In this document: piece after piece, positions 21,343-32,909 of the stretch
How the letters are laid out: each line of letters begins with the position of its first letter
How positions within the stretch are numbered: position 1 is the stretch's first letter
Origin: Lucinisca nassula
Lineage: Eukaryota; Mollusca; Bivalvia; Lucinida; Lucinidae
Direction: 5' to 3'
Assembly (NCBI GenBank): GCA_963580285.1
Contig: OY757019.1
Coordinates: 64,624,587 to 64,688,586, forward strand
Length of the DNA: 64,000 nt
Translations under genes and position numbers: made by a program
The notes under the pieces: model-generated
Database searches by the model: none
What the model saw: the letters and a program-made list of their open reading frames with translations, nothing else
What the model was told of the DNA's origin: nothing

Positions 21343-21750
21343 TTACATCTCCCCGTTGGCTGTGAAATAGGCTTTGATGACAGCCAGCTTTGCTAATATA
21401 TCAGTTCTACCAGCTCCACATTTTTCGTTCTGGACCAATGTAGAGGGGCAACCGTTATGCAGATTGTCTGTAGTGCTTAACTCAGCAAGGTGATAGCAGA
21501 CCTCAAGATGGACGGCCAGCTTATTTGGCTCATCCGCAGTGAACGCCTGGGAGCAAAGTTCATTTTTTAGGGTAAGGCTTGAAAGTGTTGTCGGATTAGC
21601 TAATTCGCGATTCATTGTTTTTACAGTAGACCAGAGGGTTCATCTAGAGTGAATTCGGCGCCAAACCGCTGAAACACCTTTTCGTTCAACTCACAGACGT
21701 TATAATACCCGTCAGGTATTATTTTTTCAGTCTTGTTATTTGAGACTTAA
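21343..21750 (-). pseudogene. Polinton-associated gene F, broken (copy 1 only)
   Basis: Unknown function. The minus strand reads IPDGYYNVCELNEKVFQRFG and AEFTLDEPSGLL near 21645-21740, then a frameshift. The 90-residue frame from 21615 contains TADEPNKLAVHLEVCYHLAE and STTDNLHNGCPSTLV. I recognise this combination as a conserved protein found beside other Polinton-type genes in cnidarian and mollusc genomes. The C-terminus is truncated. It is absent from copy 2. Confidence 0.6.
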
Positions 21751-22627
21751 TTGTTCCTTTTTGTACCACCAGTGATAAGCTCACCCGCGGACAGGGTCCT
21801 GGCAAGATAGATTGACACATCATTTTGAACGCCAGTGAAAATAAAATTACTAACTTGAACAGGGTAACACAACAACACCGAAATGGTATAGATACAAAGG
21901 CATTTACGTTTAATAACTCGGCAAATTATCAGGCAGGCGGCCATTTCAAAGAATGGAAGTCATCGGCAGGGGCGCCCATCCTATCCATAAGGGGCGACGA
22001 TAAGGAAGGTCGCTTCTTTATCAAGTACCTGGACGTCTTCACCGATTTTCAAAACCCTCCGCTTTCCGGGAACGTCACTATGGCAATCAAGGCGTGGGAC
22101 AGCTGGCAGCACACCCCCTTCAGCTGGTGGCAGTGCCAGCTGAACTTTGCGGTTTGGTGCCCAACTGCGGGTGTCATGACCCCTTCGAGGAAATACCTTC
22201 TTTCACCCGACGGGCACCATACGCCATAAGCGGGATATTTCAGAAGCGTGGACGGTGTTCATCGTCGACCGACATCCCCAGCAGCATCGATCGCTATCAA
22301 AAGACGTTGCAATATGCATCCACACCACTGGATTACGTTTGCGGGAGAGGGCTCTTCTTGATGCCGAGCGACATTGCACTCCATCCCGGTAATGTCCAAG
22401 GTTATAATAACCAAATACAAATAGCAGGGGCAGACACGGTCATCGGCCACAACCGCGGAATAAACGAGGCAGCACCGATCAGCGCCAGCCGTGCAGGCAC
22501 AGCTCTAAAGTCGACAGGACATTCCAGGGGAAAACTGCCTCATCAGCCGGAACCGATTAACAGACCCGTAGGGTCTCAACACCGAGCGGCAGACCAGAAG
22601 GGTCGCCACCTACGCGTGCCGCTGTAG
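21751..22627 (+). pseudogene. Polinton-associated gene B, internally deleted (copy 1)
   Basis: The N-terminal frame (21825-22229) reads TNLNRVTQQHRNG, QAGGHFKEWKSS, GRFFIKYLDVFTDFQNPPLS and AWDSWQHTPFSWWQCQLNFA. A frameshift near 22150 leads to a second frame with DIPSSIDRYQKTLQYAS and GLFLMPSDIA ... GYNNQIQIA near 22265-22430. The family is normally several hundred residues longer between these blocks, so a large internal deletion occurred. It is probably a structural or virion-associated protein, inferred only from its neighbours. Its tail is converging with gene C, as in copy 2. Confidence 0.65.
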
Positions 22628-22639
22628 TCGCGCCAGCAG

Positions 22640-23335
22640 ACTGGAAATCCGGTCTCGACCATGAAGAAGAAAACACAGCTCTCAAAGACGCAGGGATCGG
22701 GGTTGGCTTTTGGTTGGTCGAGCGGTCTCGCTAGCCAGTCCCTTGCAGCCACGAGAAGAAGGGCTCCACGCCGATGACCAATGCCCACAAATTATCTGAA
22801 AGTCCCTAGCGTGCTCAAGAGCCAAGAGACGATGGACACGATGATTCCGGGCAGGGCAGCCGCGGCCTTGTCGGCCAAATTGGCCAGGGAACGTCCGAGA
22901 GACTGTAGGTGCTTGTTTATTCATTCCTTGACCCCGCCCTTCTTGCCCGGTGGCCTGGGTGCCGGTGCAGGCACTAGGGTCGAGATTGCCATCCCAATCG
23001 CTGTAAGGATGTCTCACGGATTCGGGAGATCTGGTACGGAGAGCTTCTCTGTTCGTAGAGACGACTTCGAGCCTTGCCTGTCGTTCAAGTTTGATGTCAG
23101 AGAGATCACCCTCAAGCTTTTTGATCTCCTGCTGCATCTCGGGGTCGTTCGTCTCCGTCAGTTTTTGACGTTCCAGGGCCGTGTTTTTCAACGGTTATCG
23201 GGCTTTCGGCCTTCGAGAGCTTCGTCAGATTGTTCACGAGCTCGTCTCGGGTTCGAGTCACAGCCTTTTCAAGCCAAGCAAGCTTTCGTTTGGCTTGAGT
23301 GACCCACGCGGGGTCGATTTGTCTTCAATAGGGCC
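22640..23335 (-). pseudogene. Polinton-associated gene C, 3' part (copy 1)
   Basis: The minus strand has a charged coiled segment (LTETNDPEMQQEIKKLEGDL), then after frameshifts a hydrophobic end with AAAALPGIIGSIVSWLL and an LLLVAARDWLA stretch (about 22730-22870). Two long hydrophobic stretches suggest a membrane-interacting protein. It matches 39322-39950 of copy 2 in the same orientation. The N-terminal half, kept in copy 2, is missing. Function unknown. Confidence 0.65.
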
Positions 23336-23639
23336 TCGACATCTCCTGTTGTTTCATTGACGACGCACGACGGACGACGCACGACGGACATTTACTGATC
23401 ACAGTACCTCACCATAAGCACTTCGTGCTCAGGTGAGCTAAAAAGCGAAGGTTTTCTCGCCGAGATTGTCTCACAGTTGTTTTTTCGCACTGAGCTCAGA
23501 CACTTGTCTGTTTAGAGGTTTATTTCAGTAAATTCGAATTGTATTCGAAAAGTTTCCGGTTTCAGCGGTTGATCGCTATGACGTATCGATTAGCGAACCA
23601 CCTCTTGTTTTTACTGGCTAATCTATTCTAATTTTTCGC
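23336..23639. other. bivalve-type repeat, then unassigned
   Basis: 23355-23395 repeats gacgacgcacgacg and is followed by a hairpin, gcacttcgtgc, in caggtgagctaaaa (to 23443). I recognise this combination as a dispersed repeat end common in bivalves. 23444-23639 shows no feature. Confidence 0.45.
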
Positions 23640-23890
23640 GACATTGAGATAAAATGACATCTCAATCCATCCCGCCTAGTGAAACCAATAGGGTAAACGT
23701 CCCAATGCGGAGGACGATGCACTTTGTGGCATTCACCCGGAGCATGTTCGGACACCGCAGTTTTATTACCGCTGCCGGGAATCAAACCGGGAGCCTCTAG
23801 CATCATAGGCAAGTGCACTAACCATTGAGCTACCACGCTCGATTCAATGTCGAGTGCCTGCTCGGCCACTTTAATACATGTATGGAGAGT
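23640..23890 (-). mobile_element. SINE-3 joined to an MR1 fragment
   Basis: On the minus strand the tRNA-like head reads gagcgtggtagctcaatggt (A box) and ggtttgattcccgg (B box), followed by tgcggtgtccgaacatgctc. The tail is fused at about 23700 to an MR1 piece (aatgacatctcaatcc ... accaataggg). It interrupts the start of the polymerase gene of Polinton copy 1. Confidence 0.8.
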
Positions 23891-23950
23891 CAAATTATTG
23901 TCAGGTATTTCTGCCTGTAACTGTTCTATGTATTCATCCATAGTAGCCAT
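23880..23950 (-). pseudogene. PolB N-terminal stub (Polinton copy 1)
   Basis: The minus strand starts ATG at 23950 with MATMDEYIEQLQAEIPDNNL, matching the start of the polymerase gene in copy 2 at 34099. After about 24 codons it runs into the SINE-3 and the rest of the gene is absent. Confidence 0.65.
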
Positions 23951-24095
23951 GTTGCTGTATCTTTGACTTTACCTATATACTAACAATTCTCTAATAGCAA
24001 ATACAGTAGACAATCTTTCAGCATTTTTGTTGACTTTACCTATATATTAACAATTCTCTAATAGGAAATAAATTCTAAACTCTTTTTTAACCATA

Positions 24096-24362
24096 CTAGA
24101 TAGAAATGGCAGATAGTCGTCTAAACTCTTTTTGAGTCCTTCTATTCCTGTTTATGTAATTTATGGTAATATCTGATTTAACACCACATTGCATACAAAG
24201 TAGATGGTGTGTTTTCACCGACACTCCACAGTTTGTGCAAAGTAGTGGTTCTGTTCTTCCTACCCTCTTACTGACACTATTGTGTCGCCCACAGAATCCT
24301 CCGCGGCAATTATTGTTGCAGGGTTCTCTCTTCCCCACAGGAATCCAAGGACACTTGTTCAT
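24096..24362 (-). CDS. small zinc-ribbon protein of Polinton copy 1
   Basis: An uninterrupted 88-residue frame. It begins MNKCPWIPVGKREPCNNNC and contains two CxxC pairs, CTNCG near residue 42 and CMQCG near residue 56, plus four more cysteines in the first 25 residues. This is a likely zinc-binding fold. The C-terminal tail is basic (INRNRRTQKEFRRL). The same gene stands in the same place in copy 2 (33677), where it has a stop. It lies just inside the element terminus and upstream of the polymerase. The role is unknown; nucleic-acid binding is an inference. It is the only recognisable Polinton gene in the window without a visible break. Confidence 0.6.
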   Translation of the reverse strand: MNKCPWIPVGKREPCNNNCRGGFCGRHNSVSKRVGRTEPLLCTNCGVSVKTHHLLCMQCGVKSDITINYINRNRRTQKEFRRLSAISI

Positions 24363-25090
24363 TTTTGTACTGTATGTTTTGTGCTATATTTCTCTAATAC
24401 AAACACACCCCGCCCGGTGGGGCTGTTGGCCTGCGATATGGCAGGCAAACAAATATTTTATCTTATCATATGACGTCGCGTCTGAGAGTGTAATAACGTC
24501 ATCTAATATTTGCGATAATCCACTAGTGGATTAAATATGCAAATTAGCTAGATATCTAATGTCCCGTAACGTTACATGTACGGCGTCCTTAACGACGTCG
24601 CGTTTACTAATGGCGGAATATTGATATTTTTTGTAAACAATCGAATATATTATGCGTTTTAAATGTCATATGATAAATAGAATCTTGCATTCGTGCTCAT
24701 GTATTATTGAATTTATTAAACTCGTTGAGAAAAAGGGATAAAATGCTCGGCAAAGCCTCGCTTTATCCCTTTTCCTCAACTCGTTTAATAAATTCAATAA
24801 AACATGAACATGAACACTCATGTAAGATCCTCTATCTATTGCATCCCCTCTCGGTGGGGCCGACTCAGTATTGCGGGGATGAAAAAAAATTTGTCCAACC
24901 GGGGGGGGGGGGGGGGGGTGGGGTGGCCCAACAGTGTGTGGTGGGGGTTGTTCCAGAACCCTCATTGTGAATACTACTCGTTGATACGAACCATAAAAAA
25001 CACGCCTATATAATTGTGACCGCCTACCACCCCCTCCCCAACGAAAACTTGAAAAAGCGTTTTCAATTCTAGTGTGATCGGTCACTGACG
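24363..25090 (-). repeat. terminal region of Polinton copy 1
   Basis: Inverse of 33225-33670: both share acaccccgcccggtggg, ggcaaacaaatatttta, ctcggtggggccga, gttccagaaccctcattgtg and the gtgatcactgacgctcc-type outer part. A poly-G tract at 24900-24918 is inside. It is interrupted at 24463-24837 by a foldback MITE. Confidence 0.75.
24463..24837. mobile_element. foldback MITE family F, full copy
   Basis: Inserted in the Polinton terminus: aaatattttat before and tctattgcatcccctctcgg after are contiguous in copy 2 and at 44.68 kb. The centre is a long hairpin, with ttgaatttattaaactcgtt and its inverse on either side of aatgctcggcaaagcctcgc (24700-24812). No coding capacity. Confidence 0.85.
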
Positions 25091-25225
25091 CTCCAAGATT
25101 GCAGGATGAAAACATACACTGTAACCTGCACAGAATGGGTCTCCCGGCTGTACACTTTTGCACTAACCATTGATCTACAACGCTCGATTCAATGTCGAGT
25201 GCCTGCTCGGCCACTTTAATACATG
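25090..25225 (-). mobile_element. SINE-3 fragment
   Basis: Inverse of the SINE-3 3' body (ctgtaacctgcacagaatgg) and head (cactaaccattgatctacaa), with the middle deleted. The 5' flank tcgacattgaatcga / gaggccactttaatac-type sequence is shared with 23850 and 32930. Confidence 0.65.
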
Positions 25226-25239
25226 TATATACAGGTGTT

Positions 25240-25530
25240 CATTCATTGTTTCTCGTTTTGGGCCGCCCATTGAAGAAATAGATTGGCTGCATGATGCTTC
25301 CACGCAGAGCTGAAAACGACCCACACACGAGTACTTGTAAACCGATTAGAGGATCTAAGTCTGCCCAGGAAAAGTGGTGCGAGTCGGTCCATGCTCATAA
25401 ACCCTATTGTTTCATTGGGATGCAGGGATTGAGATGCCATTTCTCCTCAATGTCGGGTAAAAATCCCACAAAATTGAAAGCAACGTCTCCAAAATGATCT
25501 ATACAGTGTCGACGGGGACGTTAAAGGTGC
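25240..25530 (-). repeat. MR1 copy
   Basis: Inverse orientation, from gggccgcccattgaagaaat to gacggggacgttaaagg. It adjoins the SINE-3 exactly as at 32.84-32.93 kb, so MR1, SINE-3 and Polinton end form one duplicated block. Confidence 0.85.
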
Positions 25531-26100
25531 ATTATTGAGCTACCGGGTCTCAAAATTTTTTTTTTCTGTTTTTTTTTTTTTTTTTTTCATCTTCAATTCA
25601 TACTCCATTATCATGTGTACACTTTTGGAGCCAAATACAGCTTCAGTACTTTGTGAAAATGGTCGTTTTCATTCGTGTTTACCCTTCGCTCTGAACATGT
25701 GTTCGGAATTTCTGTTCTGAAAATAAATCTGTCACTTTACACATACATGGCGACAGTATCGTCTCTGAGTGTCGTACTTATGGCATGGTATTCAGTGTCA
25801 TATGTTTTTCCGATTCAGGCATGGCCTCAGCAAACAAAACGTCGTATAACGTCATATATGGGGATTCTATTTTTGTCACGAACTAAAAATAGATCTAACC
25901 AGTGTTCGAAATCTGGTTAGGGAATCCCTCTCAAACTCGTTTACCTGTCATCATAATTGTCGCATTTTTGCATTAAATGCATTCATTTGCATTGTTTTAA
26001 AGAAAAAATACCGGCTATATGTATTTTATTTTTGGAAGCATTTTCTACCGATAGCTCAATTTAAATCTCAAATCAAATAAATAAAAAACAAATCTTTCTC
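25531..26100. other. no recognised feature
   Basis: Poly-T run at 25557-25588, otherwise unique-looking. The frames at 25535-25720 and 25675-25920 have no motif. Confidence 0.45.
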
Positions 26101-26490
26101 GTTTCTGCACCAACAATGTGACTGCTGGTTACACGGATCAGCCTCGAGGTTTTAACGAGTATCCACAGTCGGTTTTGAGCAGAATATAGAATATATAGAG
26201 GATCTTACACGAGTGGTCATTTCATATGGTATTTATGAAACGAACCTTAGGCGAGTTTCATAAATATCATATGAAATGACCACTCGTGCAAGATTCTCTT
26301 TATCATATGATCGCTTACAATTGCATTTTATCGCCTTTGAATCTGACAATTTTGCCACAAAAAAGCATTGTTGACATGGACGTCGTCATGACGTTTCTTA
26401 ATCCCGCCAAAGTGTTATTACATGTGTGGTCATAGGATTTTTATTACACGACGTTACTCACTGCTTATCGACGACGTCATATGAAAAATA
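26101..26490. mobile_element. foldback elements: P remnant and 89-bp hairpin
   Basis: 26130-26180 (cctcgaggttttaacgag, tatccacagtcgg) is a foldback P remnant. 26204-26292 is a near-perfect hairpin, with cttacacgagtggtcatttc and its inverse, loop gaaccttaggcgag. The following gtgcaagattctctttatca and gacgtcatatg to 26490 are related to MITE family F. Confidence 0.7.
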
Positions 26491-26539
26491 TATTTGCTAT
26501 GTTAAAAGACTTCTCAACTTTTCATATGATAAATTGTGA

Positions 26540-26700
26540 TATTTGTCTTATTTCTGCTAAAAACAGATTGTGGATGCTTGTTAGAACCGCCTCAGTGCAT
26601 ACAATTATGTTTTGGAGCAGAATTAAGAAAACGATGTATACCCTAATAAACCACTATTTTCTCTTTATAAAGTGGGGTTTACCGGGAAGTTCATTATATG
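26540..26700. mobile_element. foldback P element, one hairpin arm lost
   Basis: ttgtggatgcttgttagaac and cgcctcagtgc without the inverse arm, then the gagcagaattaag spacer and the second hairpin (taaaccactattttctcttt / agtggggtttacc). Confidence 0.6.
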
Positions 26701-26760
26701 TGCTTGTTAACGTGACACTTTTGTATTCCCGATCTATAACAGTCACGCTTATTGTGATTC

Positions 26761-27884
26761 GGGAAAATTAGCGTAGGTTTGTGGGTAGACCTGTTAAAGG
26801 ATCCGAGTCTGCCTTCCCATTTACGTCGAGCCAGCAGGGTAGAAAGGGCTAATGAACAGTTAAAATTAAATACGCTCTAATGTCGAGTTATCTTCAGTCA
26901 TACTTACTTTCCAATAATTAGAGGCGGAGCTACGGCTGAAATATACTGATTGGTTAAGTCAGACAGCTTGAGATGGATGTTTGTCTCACTTGATTGTTTA
27001 CCTTGACAGTTGTAGACGATTGGGTTACCGATCGATCAGATAGCAAACCTTTCGCTCTTAAATATCAAAGCGCCAAAAGGCACTGAAATGACAGATTCTA
27101 TGAGAAAATCAAAACACCGTGAAAACTTACAGACAACCTTTCTAAAAAACTTCTTAAAATTTAGAAAAGTGGTTCTGCAAATTCCATTGTATGATATGTT
27201 TGCAGATGTCTATTCACCGGTGGTATCCTGAAATGCCATTCGCTGTTTCAAATTTTGGAAAGAAACTATTTACGTTTTCAAAACCAAACATTAAAATTCA
27301 AGTTTTAACAATGCTACCATCAATTACTAACATTTTTGTCTGGTCGGTTGTGGATACCTCCCCACAAAAGATACTCTATTTTACACAAAGAGATCGGAGG
27401 AGAAAGGCTTGTCAGTCCAGTTCATGAATTCCATTGGCTTGAAGACATTTTTGAGTAAGAACAGCACTATAAACCCGCGCGTAATCCCGCTGAATTAGAT
27501 ACCCCGGATTCTGAGCGTAAACAAATAAATGGAACCACGTGATTGATGTAACGTCTCGCTGTTTGGCTAACGTCTCAGCCATGATCTTGAATGTTCTTAA
27601 TGTCTCTAGCTACATGCAATAGCTAGACATACCATTTCGCTTAAATTCCATCCGATATGTCATGCTCTATTACGAACGCGTCGCCTCGGCATACCTTACA
27701 CCTACAATGTATATGTCGAAACATCCCGAAACGACAATCGGCGTGATTCACGCTGAAGTGCGATGTGTCACTGGAACGCATATCACGCGAGTCGCTTGAA
27801 CGCCAAATATACATATACGTATTTCCTGCACCAGCGTAAGTGTTCCGTACTGTGTCGACGTCTTAATTTTAGTCACGACAGGGA
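26761..27884. other. no recognised feature
   Basis: Mixed-composition sequence. The only sizeable open frame (27191-27427) has no recognised motif and no repeat match within the window. Confidence 0.45.
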
Positions 27885-28435
<551 letters not shown>

Positions 28436-28674
28436 CCCTTTGTTTATCTACAGGTACAGTGTAGCAGATGCCGGCGAAAATCTGCTTCGCATATGCGTCT
28501 GTCGGATGAATCGATCTTGACGTACTGACGTCGGTCTTCCGCTACGTCGACGCCCACTAGCGTCTTCTGTTGATAGTAAGATGTCGCTCCAACAGACAAA
28601 TAGATCACACACATGTGGCACCCAAAATCAGAGTCAACGCCATCCGCTTTCCGACCAGCTTCTTAATGTCAATT

Positions 28675-28838
28675 AGAAGCCTCCGTGGTGTAGTGTTTAT
28701 GCTACTCGCCTAGTAAACCAGGGATCGCAGGATCGATCTCGGACTTCTCTCAAGACTTTCGGATGTGTCTTTAAACCAAGACATCGTCTCCGTATGACCT
28801 TAGCTGTTGATGGGACGTAAAACTCAAACACTCACTCT
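28675..28838 (+). mobile_element. tRNA-derived SINE-2
   Basis: Full copy: cctccgtggtgtagtgttta head, ggatcgatctc B-box region, and tail ending actcaaacactcactc. It matches 12377-12541 in inverted orientation. Confidence 0.85.
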
Positions 28839-29009
28839 AAATGTCCAGGGTTTAATGACAATGTTGTCATACGTTCTCACTTGATGCTTTTTGAGAACAA
28901 AATACAATTTCTTGTTTTCTAGGCACGACCTTACATCACACATCAAAAGTTTGATCCTGAACATGTGGTTTCTATCAGTGCTGGTGTGAAGGTTGTACAC
29001 AGGATCGTT

Positions 29010-29305
29010 GCCCCCCGCCCATCGGGGCTTATAGAAATAGATGGGCTGCATGATGCTTCCACGCAGAGCTGAAACCAACCCGCACACGAGTACTGGTAAT
29101 CTGCTTAGAGCATCTAAGCCTGCCCAGGCAAAGCGGTGCGAGTCGGACCGTCCATGCATATAAACCCTATTTGTTTCATTGGGCGGCTGGGCTTGAAATG
29201 TCATTTCATCTCCGTGTCGGGTAAAAGTCCCACAAAATTGGAAGCAACATCTCCAAAATGACCTATACAGTGTTGACGGGGACGTTAAACCTAAAATCAA
29301 ACAAA
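29010..29305 (-). repeat. MR1 copy, near full length
   Basis: Inverse orientation, from ccccccgcccatcggggctt to gacgttaaacctaaaatc. It retains the whole body and is one of the best copies for a consensus. Confidence 0.85.
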
Positions 29306-29639
29306 ACAAAACACAGGATCGTGGCCGGACTGGTAACCATACGTCACGGTTGATTTATTTAACCTTTTAAGCTTCAGGGCATGGTGCCTAAGCGTGTTGT
29401 AATCATGCAATCGTTTGGTTTCAGAATCAAAGCATCGAAAGTGTGTTGGGGGGGGGGGGGCGGGGGGGGAGATGTAGGTTGGGGTGAAAGCCCTGGGCTG
29501 AGAAAAAAATGTTTAATGGCTTGCTACCGATATCAAGAGTTAATTCCCGTAATCGCGTCTTGGCCGCTAGGAGCGCCACAAATGAGTAGTTCCGGTTTTA
29601 AGCATAATGCGAAAACACCTTCTTCGGTGCCTCTGATAG

Positions 29640-30495
29640 TAGATGCATCCCTTTAATCCACAGTGCAGACTGATCAGACTGCACGGATTCGCATGCCGTG
29701 TTACGACTTCGCTGGTCATTCAACGACTTGCGTAGACTCAAATAAACATGCGCAACTGTAATTTCGCTTATAAATCTCTATTGCAATATCCCAGCGGCTA
29801 CGTAAGACTGATCAATACGCTCGGCTTGACCTGCAAAGACTCGGATCAACATGGAATACGGCAAGCGTTTTCGCTTATCTAAATTTGAAAAGCACTGTTA
29901 ACGTTTTGCTACAGCAACGAATACTGATCAAACTGCACATCTGCTCGGATGTGAAGGCTGTGCTGGGTCTTCGCTGGTGTATAGACGTACACTGTACATG
30001 TATATCAACATAGGCAACTGGAGGTTTGCTTATCTCTGTTGCGACATCCATTATCCATGCGGCTTTGTAAGACTTATGCCATCATCGAAAACACTGACCA
30101 GACTTCACGGATGAACAGGCTGAGCTGGGTCTTCGATGATCGTTCAGTTAGCTGCAAAGACTTATATCAATACGGGCAACTGGATTTCGCTTATTTTTGT
30201 TGCGATAGTCATTATCCGTGCGGCTTTGTAAGGCTCATACGATTATCGATGACGCTGATCAGACCTTTTGGATACACAGGCTGAGCTGCGCCTTTGATGA
30301 TCGTTCAGTTACCTGCATAGACTTATGCGCATCGATGACACTGATCAGACCTTTCGGATGCACGGGCTGAGCTGGGTCTTCGATGATCGTTCAGTTAGCT
30401 GCAAAGACTTATATCAATATGGGCACTGGATTTCGCTTATTTTTGTTGCGATAGTCATTATCCGTGCGGCTTTGTAAGGCTCATACGATCATCAA
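29640..30495. repeat. diverged tandem repeats, units about 125-250 bp
   Basis: ctgatcaga(c/t), aggctgagctgggtcttcg, atgatcgttcagttagctgc, aaagacttatatcaat and attatccgtgcggctttgta recur five or six times in the same order. The last two units (from 30151 and 30398) are nearly identical; the first ones are strongly diverged. Non-coding. Confidence 0.75.
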
Positions 30496-30788
30496 TCTTC
30501 AAAATCTTCAAGGTCTTTATCATCGATGGCCAGTCAAAAGGGCCTTTTCAGCCTTTTCTGCACGTAAGGTTTCCAAAGCAACGGACGCCATGCGCTGAAC
30601 GCCCGCCATGTGTGCAGTTAAGTATCGGAACCAGTCGTAAGATCTGGAAATTCCGACCAACGGTCCCTCTGAAATCACCTTTTTTGAGGACTGCTCAGCA
30701 AAGGACACTGAAAGTCTGACGTAAAATTTTAATGATCCAAACAGGTAATCCGTGCATGCTTTCTTGAGGAAAATGCACATGGTCGTTA

Positions 30789-31669
30789 TATACTGAGAGG
30801 CAAAAGTAAGTATGCCGATTTGCGTACCAAAGTCTCCCTTTCTACATACATATGAGGCACCATAAATTAAGAACAACCAATTCCGCATAAATTGCAACAT
30901 TTTCCGTTAAAATTGATTAAAGGATAATGAAAATGCATCGCTTGAAATGGACCGGGTGTCTGATCCAATATTTTGTCTTGAGTAGCTTCCCTTTAAACAT
31001 GGGTTTCGAATAAGTGTTATTTAAAAAACGATTTTTCAAAGAAGGGCAACTGATTGGCCAGAATATGACGCATATTGAAATTAAACACATCTTTTGTCCA
31101 CGAAAATGGTAGTTTCGCCTTTTACGTTCTTCCTTTGATTGGATGCATGTTTCTGTGGGATTTGTATTGGGGATTACCTTTTCAATGAGCAATTTTAGAG
31201 GGTTCACTATGGAGTAAGCATAAAGATGCCGTGCAAAACAATAATTATGCGAAAGTTTCGAAAGAAAATCTCTTACACGATTTGAGAAAAAGACTCATTT
31301 AATTCACTATCATTTTAATTGAAAGGGAGATAATCCGGAACAGGCAGAAATTCCAATTGAATTTGAAGCTGTTTATTGGGGTCAAATGGCAAAGTAATGA
31401 TGTGGTCTTATCGATGAATAGTCGTACATGACTTTTGCGGTGTGCATAGAGTTAAATGTCATGTACAACACGAGAATGGATTGAAAATATTGATTTTCAA
31501 TTAAGGGCAATAACTCCATCATGAATGACTGTAACAGGAAAAGAATTGAAGTTTTACAAACTTAGACGTTTGGCAAAAACGGACATTGGCAAATTTTATT
31601 ACAAACGGCAATTCAAGATCCGGAATTTCAAAATCAAAAACTGTATATTTTTTATTGTCTCTGAGTATA
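30789..31669 (-). mobile_element. TIR-1 element, copy 2
   Basis: Ends tatactgagaggcaaaagta (30789) and tattgtctctgagtata (to 31669). The 881-bp body is the inverse of 16563-17475. Open frames inside are not conserved between copies. Confidence 0.85.
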
Positions 31670-31689
31670 TATAGCATTATTGTTTGTTT

Positions 31690-32905
31690 GATTTGGAGTT
31701 TAACGTCCCCGTCAACACTGTAAAGGTAATTTTGGAAACGTTGCTTCCAATTTTGTGGGACTTTTACTCGACATTGAGATGAAATGACATCTCAAGCCCT
31801 GTCGCCCAATGGAACCAATGCATTGCCTGTGCAGGCTGAGATCCTCAAAGCTGTTTACCAGTACTCGTGCGCGGGTCGGTCTCAGCTCTGGAAACGTCAT
31901 GCAGCCCATATATACTGAGAGGCAATAAAAAGTATACAGTATTTGATTTGGAATACCCGATCTTGCATTTGGAATACCCGATCCGGTCTGTAATGAAACA
32001 TGCCTATGTCCGTTTTTCCCAAACGTTTAAGTTTGTAAAACTCCAAATTCGTTTCCTGTTGCAGTCATCTATTGCCCTTCATGGATAATCAATATTTCCA
32101 ACCAAATCTCGTTTTGTACATGACATTCAAATCTATGCACACCGAAAAAGTCATGTACGAATGTTCTTCGATAAAACGCCATCATTACCTTGCGATTAAA
32201 ACCGAACAAACAGCTTAAAACTCAATTGGAATTTCTGCGTGTTCCGGATTACCTCCCTTTCAATTAAAATCAAACTGAATTAAATGAGTCTTTTTCTCAA
32301 ATCGTGTAAGAGATATACATTTGAAATTTTCGCATAACTTTTGTTTTCCTCGGCATTTTTATGCTTACTCCTTAGTGATCCCTCTAAAATTGCTCAAAGA
32401 AAAGTTACTCCCCAATAAAGATGTCAATGAAACATAAAATATTTAATCAAAGGAAGAACGTAAAAGGCGAAAATGACTTTTCTTTGGACAAAAAAATGAT
32501 GCATTTTACCTTGTGTATAATTTAAATATGGGATATATGCTAACCAATCAGTTCCCCTTCTTTGAATCTGTTTCACGAAAAATAATTTATTGAATCACCC
32601 TTATCCGAAACACATGTTTAAAGGGAAACCACTCAAGACAAAAATTGGATTAGACCCCAAGTCCATTTCAAGTGATGCAATATCATTATCCGTTTATCAA
32701 TTTTAAAGAAAAATGCTGCAAATTATGTGAAAGTGGTTGTTCTTATTTATGATGCCAGATCTGTATGTATAGAGGGAGACATTTGGGCGCAAATCAGCAT
32801 TCAGTAACCTGTATACTTACTTTTGCCTCTCAGTATATTTCAGCTCTGCGTGGAAGCATCATGCAGCCCATCTATTTCTTCAAGCCCCGATGGGCGGGGC
32901 CAAAA
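31690..32905 (+). repeat. MR1 copy split by TIR-1 element
   Basis: The left part, 31690-31910, ends at tcatgcagcccata. The right part, 32837-32905, restarts at tttcagctctgcgtggaagc and ends gatgggcggggcc. The two parts overlap by about 30 bp of MR1 (cagctctg ... gcagcccat), so the flanking sequence is duplicated beyond a simple TA. Confidence 0.8.
31911..32836 (+). mobile_element. TIR-1 element, copy 3
   Basis: Ends tatactgagaggcaataaaa and cttttgcctctcagtata, length 926 bp, same orientation as the 16563 copy. It is inserted in MR1. Confidence 0.88.
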
Positions 32906-32909
32906 CGAG

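Noticed and set aside
22682..23191. 169-residue minus-strand frame as an intact gene
   Set aside because: Only its first 50 residues follow gene C. The rest is in the wrong frame relative to the hydrophobic domain seen in both Polinton copies.
23700..23850. Possible tRNA genes at SINE-1, SINE-2 and SINE-3 heads
   Set aside because: Repeated with the same downstream bodies at several loci; tRNA-derived SINE heads and not functional tRNA genes.
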